Below are positions 36,445-48,220 of a DNA stretch of 64,000 nt, piece after piece. Made by a program: the position numbers and the translations under genes. Source of the stretch: Owenia fusiformis (Eukaryota; Annelida; Polychaeta; Sabellida; Oweniidae); contig CAIIXF020000012.1 of the NCBI GenBank assembly GCA_903813345.2, forward strand, positions 24,690,184 through 24,754,183. The letters run 5' to 3'. How positions within the stretch are numbered: position 1 is the stretch's first letter; every line of letters begins with the position of its first letter. The notes below the pieces were generated by a model. That model ran no database searches and was not told the DNA's origin. It saw only the letters and a list, made by a program, of their open reading frames with translations.

Positions 36445-38676
36445 ATCATGCTGCCACCAGCGTTACGTACGACTGGTCCGAAAGTTGACATTTCCGCCAG
36501 AGCACAAACTGCATCATAGATTTAAGACGAATTAGATATAGAATATATCACGAACGGGAACATCATTCATTAAATCCATTCAAGAGCATACTCCAAAATA
36601 TATACTTAAACGTCTCACAAAATTGCAAAGGACTGGCATGTACCAGTGTGACGTACGACTGGTCGGAAAATTGACATTTCGTCAAGAGCGCAAATTGCAT
36701 AAGCGATTTAAGACGAATTGGATATTATATATCCCCCTAACTGAAAAGTCAATCGATACATCCCTCCTTTGGCAAACGTAAAAATATATACATAAACGTC
36801 TCACAATATATCAAACTAGTCACTGCTACCAGTGCGATGTACAGCTGATCCGAAAATTGACATTCCGTACATAGCCCAAAGTAAATCAGACTTGTATGAG
36901 AAATTAGATACTCAAAATCTCATGAATAGTATGACCAATCAACACATCCTCGGTAGGGCAAATGTCAAAATGTATCCTGAAACATCTCACTAAATAACAC
37001 ATATCATGCTGTCACCAGCGTTACGTACGACTGGTCCGAAAATTGAAATTTCCTCCAGAGCACAAACTGCATCAAAGATTTAAGACGAATAAGATATAAA
37101 ATATATCAAGAATGGGAACATCATTCATTAAATCCATTCAAGAGCATACTCCAAAATATATACTTAAACGTCTCACTAAATTGCAAAGGACTGGCATGTA
37201 CCAGTGTAACGTACAACTCTTTGGAAAATTGACATTTCGTCAAGAGCGCAAATTACATAAGCGATTTAAGACGAATTGGATATTATATATCCCCCCAACA
37301 GAGAAGTCAATCGATACATCCCTCCTTTGGCAAACGTAAAAATGTATACATAAACGTCTCACAATATATCAAACTAGTCACTGCTACCAGTGCGATGTAC
37401 AGCTGGTCAGAAAATTGACATTCCGTACATAGCCCAAAGTAAATCAGACTTGTATGACAAATTAGATACTCAATATCTCATGAAAATAATGACCAATCAA
37501 CAAGTCCTCGGTAGGGAAAATGTCAAAATGTATCCTGAAACATCTCACTAAATAACAAATATCATGCTGCCACCAGCGTTACGTACGACTGGTCCGAAAG
37601 TTGACATTTCCGCCAGAGCACAAACTGCATCATAGATTTAAGACGAATTAGATATAGAATATATCATGAACGGGAACATCATTCATTAAATCCATTCAAG
37701 AGCATACTCCAAAATATATACTTAAACGTCTCACAAAATTGCAAAGGACTGGCATGTACCAGTGTGACGTACGACTGGTCGGAAAATTGACATTTCGTCA
37801 AGAGCGCAAATTGCATAAGCGATTTAAGACGAATTGGATATTATATATCCCCCTAACTGAGAAGTCAATCGATACATCCCTCCTTTGGCAAACGTAAAAA
37901 TATATACATAAACGTCTCACAATATATCAAACTAGTCACTGCTACCAGTGCGATGTACAGCTGATCCGAAAATTGACATTCCGTACATAGCCCAAAGTAA
38001 ATTAGACTTGTATGAGAAATTAGATACTCAAAATCTCATGAATAGTATGACCAATCAACACATCCTCGGTATTGCAAATGTCAAAATGTATCCTGAAACA
38101 TCTCACTAAATAACACATATCATGCTGTCACCAGCGTTACGTACGACTGGTCCGAAAATTGAAATTTCCTCCAGAGCACAAACTGCATCATAGATTTAAG
38201 ACGAATTAGATATAAAATATATCAAGAATGGGAACATCATTCATTAAATCCATTCAAGAGCATACTCCAAAATATATACTTAAACGTCTCACTAAATTGC
38301 AAAGGACTGGCATGTACCAGTGTAACGTACAACTCTTTGGAAAATTGACATTTCGTCAAGAGCGCAAATTACATAAGCGATTTAAGACGAATTGGATATT
38401 ATATATCCCCCCAACAGAGAAGTCAATCGATACATCCCTCCTTTGGCAAACGTAAAAATGTATACATAAACGTCTCACAATATATCAAACTAGTCACTGC
38501 TACCAGTGCGATGGACAGCTGGTCAGAAAATTGACATTCCGTACATAGCCCAAAGTAAATCAGACTTGTATGACAAATAAGATACTCAATATCTCATGAA
38601 TAGAATGACCAATCAACAAGTCCTCGGTAGGGCAAATGTAAAAATGTATCCTGAAACATCTCACTAAATAACAAAT
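36445..38676. repeat. Tandem 1116-bp hexamer duplication in the satellite
   Basis: Two consecutive 1116-bp blocks (36445-37560, 37561-38676) carry the same alternation of B-monomer variants (ACTGGTCGG, then ACTCTTTGG). Their translations over 37112-37339 and 38228-38455 are identical, so the duplication is recent. Confidence 0.85.
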
Positions 38677-39889
38677 ATCATGCTGCCACCAGCGTTACGA
38701 ACGACTGGTCCGAAAATTGACATTTCCTCCAGAGCACAAACTGCATCATAGATTTAAGACGAATTAGATATAAAATATATCACGAACGGGAACATCATTT
38801 ATTAAATCCATTCAAGAGCATACTCCAAGATATATATCAAACGTCTCACAAAATTGCAATGGACTGGCATGTACCAGTGTGACGTACGACTGGTCGGAAA
38901 ATTGACATTTTGTCAAGAGCGCAAATTGCATAAGCAATTTAATACGAATTTGATATTATATATCCCCATTAAAGAGAAGTCAATCGATACATCCCTCCCT
39001 TGGCAAACGTAAAAATATATACATTAACGTCTTACAATATATCAAAATAGTCGCTGCTACCAGTGCGATGTACAGCTGGTCCGAAAATTGACATTCCGTA
39101 CATAGCCCAAAGTAAATCAGACTTGCATGACAAATTAGATACTCAATATCTCATGAATAGTATGACCAATCAACAAGTCCTTGGTAGGGCAAATGTCAAA
39201 ATGTATCCTGAAACATTTCACTAAATAACAAATATCATGCTGTCACCAGCGTTACGTACGACTGGTCCGAAAATTGACATTTCCTCGAGAGCACAAAATG
39301 CATCATAGATTTAAGACGAATTAGATATAAAATATATCACGAACGGGAACATCATTCATTAAATCCATTCAAGAGCATAATCCAAAATATATACTCAAAC
39401 GTCTCACAAAATTGCAAAGGACTGGCATGTACCAGTGTGACGTACGACTCTTCGGAAAATTGACATTTCGTCAAGAGCGCAAATTGCATAAGCGATTTAA
39501 GACGAGTTGGAAATTATATATCTCCCTAACAGAGAAGTCAATCGATACATCCCTCCTTTGGCAAACGTAAAAATATATACATAAACGTCTCACAATATAG
39601 CAAACTAGTCGCTGCTACCAGTGCGATGTACAGCTTGTCAGAAAATTGACATTCCGTACATAGCCCAAAGTAAATCAGACTTGTATGACAAATTAGATAC
39701 TCAATATCTCATGAATAGAATGACCAATCAACAAGTCCTCGGTTGGGAAAATGTCAAAATGTATCCTGAAACATCTCACTAAATAACAAATATCATGCTG
39801 TCACCAGCGTTACGTACGACTGGTCCGAAAATTGACATTTCCTCCAGAGCACAAACTGCATCATACATTTAAGACGAATTAGATATAAA

Positions 39890-40345
39890 TTCAAACATGA
39901 CCGTGCTCTATTCGAATTTCTCAACCAATCAGAATACAGCATAGCCAATATAGAACGTTCTTTAATTCTCCATAGATGCACGACCATGCTCTATTCAATC
40001 TGCAATTTGCATTGTTTTGAGTGACGTCACATCTCAGCTGCACATCTGGGGCTCTGTCCGGGGATAGCTGTTCTTTTTTACTCCCTCCGTAACTATTTTA
40101 TTTTATCAACACCCCATGTTTGCATACACCGTATCAAATCTAAAACGGGGAGTAAAATAGAACAGCCCAAACAAATTCTAAAATTTTTCTCTCCGACTTC
40201 CGAATCTTGACAGCATGCGTATTCTTCCTTCATGCCCGTTCCACATTTACTAATTTTTATGTTTTCGGTTCGTGCTTTGTACAACATTCTGTCCAACTCG
40301 TGCTGAATTTCACCATATTGAATGGCCTATCATTATTTATTCCTT
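39890..40345. mobile_element. ~458-bp unidentified insertion in the satellite
   Basis: Non-satellite DNA between satellite halves; candidate 5-bp duplication TAAAT (39886-39890 and 40345-40349). Contents: a doubled 'acga/ccRTGCTCTATTC' motif (39903, 39982), a TGACGTCAC palindrome (40022), and an inverted GCTGTTCTTTTTTACTCCC / GGGGAGTAAAATAGAACAGC pair (40066-40092, 40147-40170). No TIR at the edges and no domain in the 67-codon minus frame. Class unknown. Confidence 0.65.
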
Positions 40346-42667
40346 AAATATATCACTAACGGGAACATCATTCATTAAATCCATTCGAGAGCATACTCCA
40401 AAATATATACTTAAACGTCTCACAAAATTGCAAAGGACTGGCATGTACCAGTGTGACGTACGATTCTTCGGAAAATTGACATTCCGTCAAGAGCGCAAAT
40501 TGAATAAGCGATTTAAGAGGAATTGGATATCATATATCCCCCTAACAGAGAAGTCAATCGATACATCCCTCCTTTTGCAAAAGTAAAAATATATACATAA
40601 ACTTCTCACAATATATCAAACTAGTCGCTGCTACCAGTGCGATGTACAGCTGGTCCGAAAATTGACATTCCGTACATAGCCCAAAGTAAATCAGACTTGT
40701 ATGACGAATTAGATACTCAATATCTTATGAATAGAATGACCAATCAACAAGTGCTCGGTAGGGCAAATGTCAAAATGTATCCTGAAACATCTCACTAAAT
40801 AACAAATATCATGCTGTCACCAGCGTTACGTACGACTGGTCCGGAAATTGACATTTCGTCAAGAGCGCAAATTGCATAAGCAATTTAAGACGAATTAGAT
40901 ATAAAATATATCACGAACGGGAACATCATTCATTAAATCCATTCAAGAGCATACTCCAAAATATATACTTAAACGTCTCACAAAATTGCAAAGGACTGGC
41001 ATGTACCAGTGTGACGTACGACTGGTCGGAAAATTGACATTTCGTCAAGAGCGCAAATTGCATAAGCGATTTGAGACGAATTGGATATTATATATCCCCC
41101 TAACAAAGAAGTCAATCGATACATCCCTCCTTTGGCAAACGTAAAAATATATACATAAACGTCTCACAATATATCAAACTAGTCGCTGCTACCAGTGCGA
41201 TGTACAGCTGGTCCGAAAATTGACATTCCGTACATAGCCCAAAGTAAATCAGACTTGTATGACAAATTAGATACTCAATATCTCATGAATAGTATGACCA
41301 ATCGACAAGTCCTCGGTAGGGCAAATGTCAAAATGTATCCTGAAACATCTCACTAAATAACAAATATCATGCTGTCACCAGCGTTACGTACGACTGGTCC
41401 GGAAATTGACATTTCCTCCAGAGCACAAACTGGATCATAGATTTAAGACGAACTAGATATAAAATATATCACGAACGGGAACATCATTCATTAAATCCAT
41501 TCAAGAGCATACTCCAAAATATATCCTAAAACGTCTCACAAAATTGCAAAGGACTGGCATGTACCAGTGTGACGTACGACTGGTCGGAAAATTGACATTT
41601 CGTCAAGAGCGCAAATTGCTTAAGCGATTTAAGACGAATTAGATATAAAATATATCACGAACGGGAACATCATTCATTAAATCCATTAAAGAGCATACTC
41701 CAAAATATATACTTAAACGTCTCACAAAATTGCAAAGGACTTGCATGTACAAGTGTGACGTACGACTGGTCGGAAAATTGACATTTCGTCAAGAGCGCAA
41801 ATTGCATAAGCGATTTGAGACGAATTGGATATTATATATCCCCCTAACAGAGAAGTCAATTGATACATCCCTCCTTTGGCAAACGTAAAAATATATACAT
41901 AAACGTCTCACAATATATCAAACTAGTCGCTGCTACCAGTGCGATGTACAGCTGGTCCGAAAATTAACATTCCGTACATAGCCCAAAGTAAATCAGACTT
42001 GTATGACAAATTAGATACTCAATATCTCATGAATAGTATGATCAATCGACAAGTCCTCGGTAGGGCAAATGTCAAAATGTATCCTGAAACATCTCACTAA
42101 ATAACAAATATCATGCTGTCACCAGCGTTACGTACGACTGGTCCGGAAATTGACATTTCCTCCAGAGCACAAACTGCATCATAGATTTAAGACGAATTAG
42201 ATATAAAATATATCACGAACGGGAACATCATTTATTAAATCCATTCAATAGCATACTCCAAAATATATACTTAAACGTCTAACAAAATTGCAAAGGACTG
42301 GCATGTACCAGTGTGACGTACGACTGGTCGGAAAATTGACATTTCGTCAAGAGCGCAAATTGCATAAGCGATTTGAGACGAATTGGATATTATATATCCC
42401 CCTAACAGAGAAGTCAATCGATACATCCCTCCTTTGGCAAACGTAAAAATATATACATAAACGTCTCACAATATATCAAACTAGTCGCTGCTACCAGTGC
42501 GATGTACAGCTGGTCCGAAAATTGACATTCCGTACATAGCCCAAAGTAAATCAGACTTGTATGACAAATTAGATACTCAATATCTCATGAATAGTATGAC
42601 TAATCGACAAGTCCTCGGTAGGGCAAATGTCAAAATGTATCCTGAAACATCTCACTAAATAACAAAT

Positions 42668-45261
42668 ATCATGCTGTCACCAGCGTTCCGTACGACTGGT
42701 CCGGAAATTGACATTTCCTCAAACTGCATCATAGATTTAAGACGAATTAGATATAAAATATATCACGAACGGGAACATCATTCATTAAATCCATTAAAGA
42801 GCATACTCAAAAATAAATACTCAAACGTCTCACAAAATTGCAAAGGACTAGCATGTACCAGTGTGACGTACGACTGGTCGGAAAATTGACATTTCGTCAA
42901 GAGCGCAAATTGCATAAGCGATTTAAGACGAATTAGATATAAAATATATCACGAACGGGAACATCATTCATTAAATCCATTTAAGAGCATACTCCAAAAT
43001 ATATACTTAAACGTCTCACAAAATTGCAAAGGACTGGCTTGTACCAGTGTGACGTACGACTGGTCGGAAAATTGACATTTCGTCAAGAGCGCAAATTGCA
43101 TAAGCGATTTGAGACGAATCGGATATTATATATCCCCCTAACAGAGAAGTCAATCGATACATCCCTCCTTTGGCAAACGTAAAAATATATACATAAACGT
43201 CTCACAATATATCAAACTAGTCGCTGCTACCAGTGCGATGTACAGCAAGTCCGAAAACTGACATTCCGTACATAGCCCAAAGTAAATCAGACTTGTATGA
43301 CAAATTAGATACTCAATATCTCATAAATAGTATGACCAATCGACAAGTCCTCGGTAGGGCAAATGTCAAAATGTATCCTGAAACATCTCACTAAATAACA
43401 AATATCATGCTGTCACCAGCGTTACGTACGACTGGTCCGGAAATTGACATTTCCTCCAGAGCTCAACCTCTATCATAGATTTAAGACGAATTAGATATAA
43501 AATATATCACGAACGGGAACATCATTCATTAAATCCATTCAAGAGCATACTCCAAAATATATATTTAAACGTCTCACAAAATTGCAAAGGACTGGCATGT
43601 ACCAGTGTGACGTACGACTGGTCGGAAAATTGACATTTCGTCAAGAGCGCAAATTGCATAAGCGATTTGAGACGAATTGGATATTATATATCCCCCTAAC
43701 AGAGAAGTCAATCGATACATCCCTCCTTTGGCAAACGTAAAAATATATACATAAACGTCTCACAATATATCAAACTAGTCGCTGCTACCAGTGTGATGTA
43801 CAGCTGGTCCGAAAATTGACATTCCGTACATAGCCCAAAGTAAATCAGACTTGTATGACAAATTAGATACTAAATATCTCATGAATAGTATGACTAATCG
43901 ACAAGTCCTCAGTAGGGCAAATGTTAAAATGTATCCTGAAACATCTCACTAAATAACAAATATCATGCTGTCACCAGCGTTACGTACGACTGGTCCGGAA
44001 ATTGACATTTCCTCAAACTACATCATAGATTTAAGACGAATTAGATATAAAATATATCACGAACGGGAACATCATTCATTAAATCCAATTAAGACCATAC
44101 TCCAAAATATATACTTAAACGTCTCACAAAATTGCAAAGGACTAGCATGTACCAGTGTGACGTACGACTGGTCGGAAAATTGACATTTCGTCAAGAGCGC
44201 AAATTGCATAAGCGATTTAAGACGAATTAGATATAAAATATATCACGAACGGGAACTTCATTCATTAAATCCATTCAAGAGCATACTCCAAAATATATAC
44301 TTAAACGTCTCACAAAATTGCAAAGGACTGGCATGTACCAGTGTGACGTACGACTGGTCGGAAAATTGAAATTTCGTCAAGAGCGCAAATTGCATAAGCG
44401 ATTTGAGACGAATTGGATATTATATATCCCCCTAACAGAGAAGTCAATCGATACATCCCTCCTTTGGCAAACGTAAAAATATATACATAAACGTCTCACA
44501 ATATATCAAACTAGTCGCTGCTACCAGTGCGATGTACAGCTGGTCCGAAAACTGACATTCCGTACATAGCCCAAAGTAAATCAGACTTGTATGACAAATT
44601 AGATACTCAATATCTCATGAATAGTATGACCAATCGACAAGTCCTCGGTAGGGCACATGTCAAAATGTATCCTGAAACATCTCACTAAATAACAAATATC
44701 ATGCTGTCACCAGCGTTACGTACGACTGGTCCGGAAATTGACATTTCCTCCAGAGCTCAAACTGCATCATAGATTTAAGACGAATTAGATATAAAATATA
44801 TCACGAACGGGAACATCATTCATTAAATCCATTCAAGAGCATACTCCAAAATATATACTTAAACGTCTCACAAAATTGCAAAGGACTGGCATGTACCAGT
44901 GTGACGTACGACTGGTCGGAAAATTGACATTTCGTCAAGAGCGCAAATTGCATAAGCGATTTGAGACGAATTGGATATTATATATCCCCCTAACAGAGAA
45001 GTCAATCGATACATCCCTCCTTTGGCAAACGTAAAAATATATACATAAACGTCTCACAATATATCAAATTAGTCGCTGCTACCAGTGCGATGTACAGCTG
45101 GTCCGAAAACTGACATTCCGTACATAGCCCAAAGTAAATCAGACTTGTATGACAAATTAGATACTCAATATCTCATGAATCAGAATAGTATGACCAATCG
45201 ACAAGTCCTCGGTAGGGCAAATGTCAAAATGTATCCTGAAACATCTCACTAAATAACAAAT
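42668..45261. repeat. Two 1294-bp heptamer units in the satellite
   Basis: Each unit is a 736-bp tetramer (A with an 8-bp deletion after 'tttcctc', a B/A hybrid, B, C) followed by a 558-bp trimer. Anchors 42668, 43962 and 45262 are 1294 and 1300 bp apart; the 6 extra bases are a 'cagaat' insertion near 45183. Confidence 0.85.
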
Positions 45262-45392
45262 ATCATGCTGTCACCAGCGTTACGTACGACTGGTCCGGAA
45301 ATTGACTTTTCCTCCAGAGCACAAACTGCAAGTAATTACTTTCTTGATCACAATGACATCCCAAAAATTAATGAAGATAATAAGATATATGT

Positions 45393-47027
45393 GATAAAGA
45401 AATAACAATAGAAGAATGCCATACTTGTATAAGATCTTTTAAAAAAGGAAAGTCACCAGGAAGTGATGGTTTACCACCAGAATTTTATTTAGAATTTTGG
45501 GATCTATTAAAGAAGGATTTAGTTGAATGTTTTAATTTTTCTTTACAACAAGGTGAATTAAGTTGTAGCCAAAGGAGAGGAATAATTAGTTTAATCCCTA
45601 AAAAATCTAAAGACAGATATAATTTAGCTAATTGGAGACCAATAACATTACTTAATTATGATTATAAATTGTTGACCAAAATATTGTCTCAAAGATTAAG
45701 ATCGGAACTTCCAAATATAATTAGTGCAAACCAGACGGGATATGTAATGAAAAGATTCATGGGAACAAATGTTAGATTAATAAAAGATGTAATGCAATAT
45801 ATGGATGATACAAAACAAAATGGGCTGTTACTGTTTTTAGATTTTCATAAGGCGTTCGATTCCGTGGAATGGGAATTTATTGAACACACTTTGAAAGCTT
45901 TTGGTTTTGGAAACATTTTTATTAATTATTTTAAAAGTATTTACAAAAACTCTGAGAGCAGTATTATTAATAATGGAGAATCATCAGGATTTTTTAAAGT
46001 CAGTAGAGGAGTAAGACAAGGAGATCCACTTTCTGGCATGTTATTTATAATGATAATAGAAATACTAAGTCTAGAAATTCAAAGAAATAAAAACATACAT
46101 GGTATAAAAGTACAAGACTTAGAAATAAAGTCAGTTCAATATGCTGATGACATCACAGCAACCGTAAGTGATAAAGAGTCAGTGCAAGAAACTATAAATA
46201 TTTTAGATAGATTTGAAATATGTTCAGGATTAAAACTTAATAAAAGTAAAACAGAACTAATGTGGATTGGACAGTCAAAAAATAACCGAGAAACACTTAA
46301 TGATATACAAAATGTTAGGCAAGCTAAAGCACTGGGATATTGTTTTTCATATGATCAAAATGTTGAGTTAGAATTCAATGTTATGGATAAAATAAGAAAG
46401 ATAAAGAATAAGCTAAATATGTGGACATACAGAAACTTAAGTTTACAAGGAAGAATACTTTTGGTAAAATCTATTGGAATTTCCAAAATAACAAATATAT
46501 CAGCAATATCAATAATCCCAGAGAAATATATTAAAGAAATTGATGATGTTATATGGAATTTTGTATGGGGAAATAAGACTCCAAAGATTAAGAAAAAAAC
46601 GCTAATTGGTGAACTTCAAGACGGAGGCCTGAAAATGACAGAATTCCAATTGTTAGACCAGGCGCTTAAAGCAGTTTGGGTTAAAAGATTATCCAACGAT
46701 GAAGATGGTGCATGGAAAGCAATACCAAGAATGTTACTATCACAATTTGGACAAGATCTCCTTTTTAAGTCTAATTATGATTTTAAACATTTAGATTTAA
46801 CTAAAATGTATCCATTTTACAAGAATGTTGTAAAAGATTGGAACAAAATAAAGGATAACAGTCAACCAGAAGAAGTAGAGGAAATCCAGGAAGAGATAAT
46901 ATGGAACAATCAAAATATATTAATTGCAAATAAATCAGTTTTTCATAAGTATTGGTACAAACATGGTATTTGTAAAATAAAGCATATTGTGGATGAAAAT
47001 GGTAATTTTTACAGAAGAATGTTATAG
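45393..47027 (+). pseudogene. LINE ORF2 reverse transcriptase (main frame)
   Basis: RNA-dependent DNA polymerase used for target-primed reverse transcription. The frame is open from 45393, beginning DKEITIEECHTCIRSF and KKGKSPGSDGLPPEF, the conserved block ahead of the catalytic domain in L1/Tx1 LINEs. Counting from the leucine codon at 45669, the catalytic motifs are LDFHKAFD (57-64), RQGDP (116-120), YADD (158-161) and LKLNKSKTELMW after it, so all three metal-binding aspartates are present. A preceding piece, SNYFLDHNDIPKINED (45331 onward), is in another frame, showing one frameshift near 45391. A second shift near 47020 ends this frame at RRML-stop (47027). No ATG start is proposed because the 5' end is truncated. 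Confidence 0.9.
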
Positions 47028-47734
47028 AAGAAAAATATAATTTAAGAATCAAAGATATGGATTTTAATGGCTTAAAATCAGCAATACCTGCGGTTTGGAA
47101 AAAAATTTTAAGAGGACAAATTACAAATATTGCTAGAGTTGAAAGAAAGAGTAATGTCACTGTAGAAAATGTCACATGCAAAAAAGCACATAATACTTTG
47201 ATACAAAGTAATTTTGAAATACCTGTTTCACTCGAAAGAGTAAAACAATTTATTGAAGAAGAAGATATTCAATCACATTTTATGTTAGCAAAGAAAATTA
47301 CTAAAGATCCAAAATTACAAATATTTCAATTTAAAATACTCCATAATATACTTATATGTCAAGATAAATTGTTTAAAATGAAATTAGCTGATACACAAAA
47401 ATGTTTGTATTGCAATGAAATCCATACCCTGAAACATATGTTTGTTGATTGTAAAAAAGCAAAAGAAATGTGGAGTGAATTTTCTAAATTTGTAATTAAT
47501 GATAAAGTAAAACTACATGACAAAGATATTTTATATGGTTATAAACCTAAAGACGATGAGTATAATGTAATGAATTTAGCAATCATTATTATGAAATATT
47601 GTATATACAAAAGTTTTCTAGAAAAAACAAATGTAACCTTTTATGAGTTCAAATCATATATCAAAGATTATATAGAGAGATCCACTTTTTTTAATAAGAA
47701 TGACGAATTAGCAGTCATTTATAAAAAGTTATAA
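47021..47734 (+). pseudogene. LINE ORF2 C-terminal part with CCHC zinc motif
   Basis: Continuation of the reverse transcriptase protein in the next frame (VIEEKYNLRIKDMDFNG...), separated from the main part by a frameshift at about 47020. From the ATG at 47057 it encodes 225 residues: the FQFKILHNILICQDKLFKM segment (about 90-108) and a zinc-binding-like pattern C116-x2-C119-x7-H127-x4-C132 (CLYCNEIHTLKHMFVDC), typical of the L1/Tx1 C-terminus. It ends at TAA 47732-47734. The same region is what survives in the decayed minus-strand fragment at 10510-10985. Confidence 0.85.
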
Positions 47735-48220
47735 GAATATGTATTGTTTTTATTTTTGTATTAACTTTATATTTTCTATTGACATAATAAAAAAATTATG
47801 TGTAACAGTAATAAAAATAAATAGATATGTAACCAAAGATCATATTTAACATATTGTAAAATGTGTAATGAATGAACAGATGATTGAATGAGTGAATGAA
47901 TGTATGAATGAGGGATGTATGAATGAGGTTATTCCATAGATGCATACAACTACATATGAAATACATGTAACAAGCACAGTATCCATAAATAATACTGGAT
48001 CAATAAAAAAAACAGTAAACTTGGTAGATAAAAAGATCATAAGAACTTGTTTTGTAGATAAAGCATCATAAGAATAAGCTTTTTGTATCACTTCTTGAGA
48101 ATAAGAAATATATAACTAATGTTGGCGACAACCTTTAGCCCGTCAATTGTAAACACAAAAAATATTTATAGAATGCTGTAGTATGTATATATGAAATAAA
48201 TGAGTGAATAAAAAAAAAAA

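Larger units (their letters stand above)
31886..45330. repeat. 186-bp satellite array (558-bp trimer HOR), block 1
   Basis: Three diverged monomers of exactly 186 bp (A, B, C; for example, starts near 43424, 43610, 43796 and 43982) repeat as a 558-bp unit. Anchor ATCATGCTG lies at 32044, 32601, 33134, 33692, 34250, 34807, 35374, 35932, 36445, 37003, 37561, 38119, 38677, 39234, 39792, 40808, 41366, 42110, 42668, 43404, 43962, 44698 and 45262. Spacings are 557-558, apart from deletions (533, 513), small insertions (567, 564), one insert (1016 = 558+458) and tetramers (744, 736). All monomers share GAAAATTGACATT near the start and AAACRTCTCAC near the end. Open frames of 60-75 codons here are by-products of the repeat and not genes. 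Confidence 0.95.
45331..48220 (+). mobile_element. 5'-truncated L1/Tx1-type LINE inside the satellite
   Basis: Non-satellite insert with a reverse transcriptase, a polyadenylation-like AAATAAATGAGTGAATAAAA and a terminal A-run (48209-48220). The left flank stops at satellite ACAAACTGCA and the right flank resumes at ATACTCCAAA, so 74 bp of the satellite unit are missing and there is no target duplication. The 3' untranslated part (47735-48200) has GAATGA/GAATGT repeats around 47865-47930. The endonuclease domain is absent, so the copy is truncated. Confidence 0.9.

Noticed and set aside
45669-47027. Active LINE with intact ORF2
   Set aside because: Catalytic motifs are intact, but frameshifts near 45391 and 47020 and the missing endonuclease make it dead as it stands.
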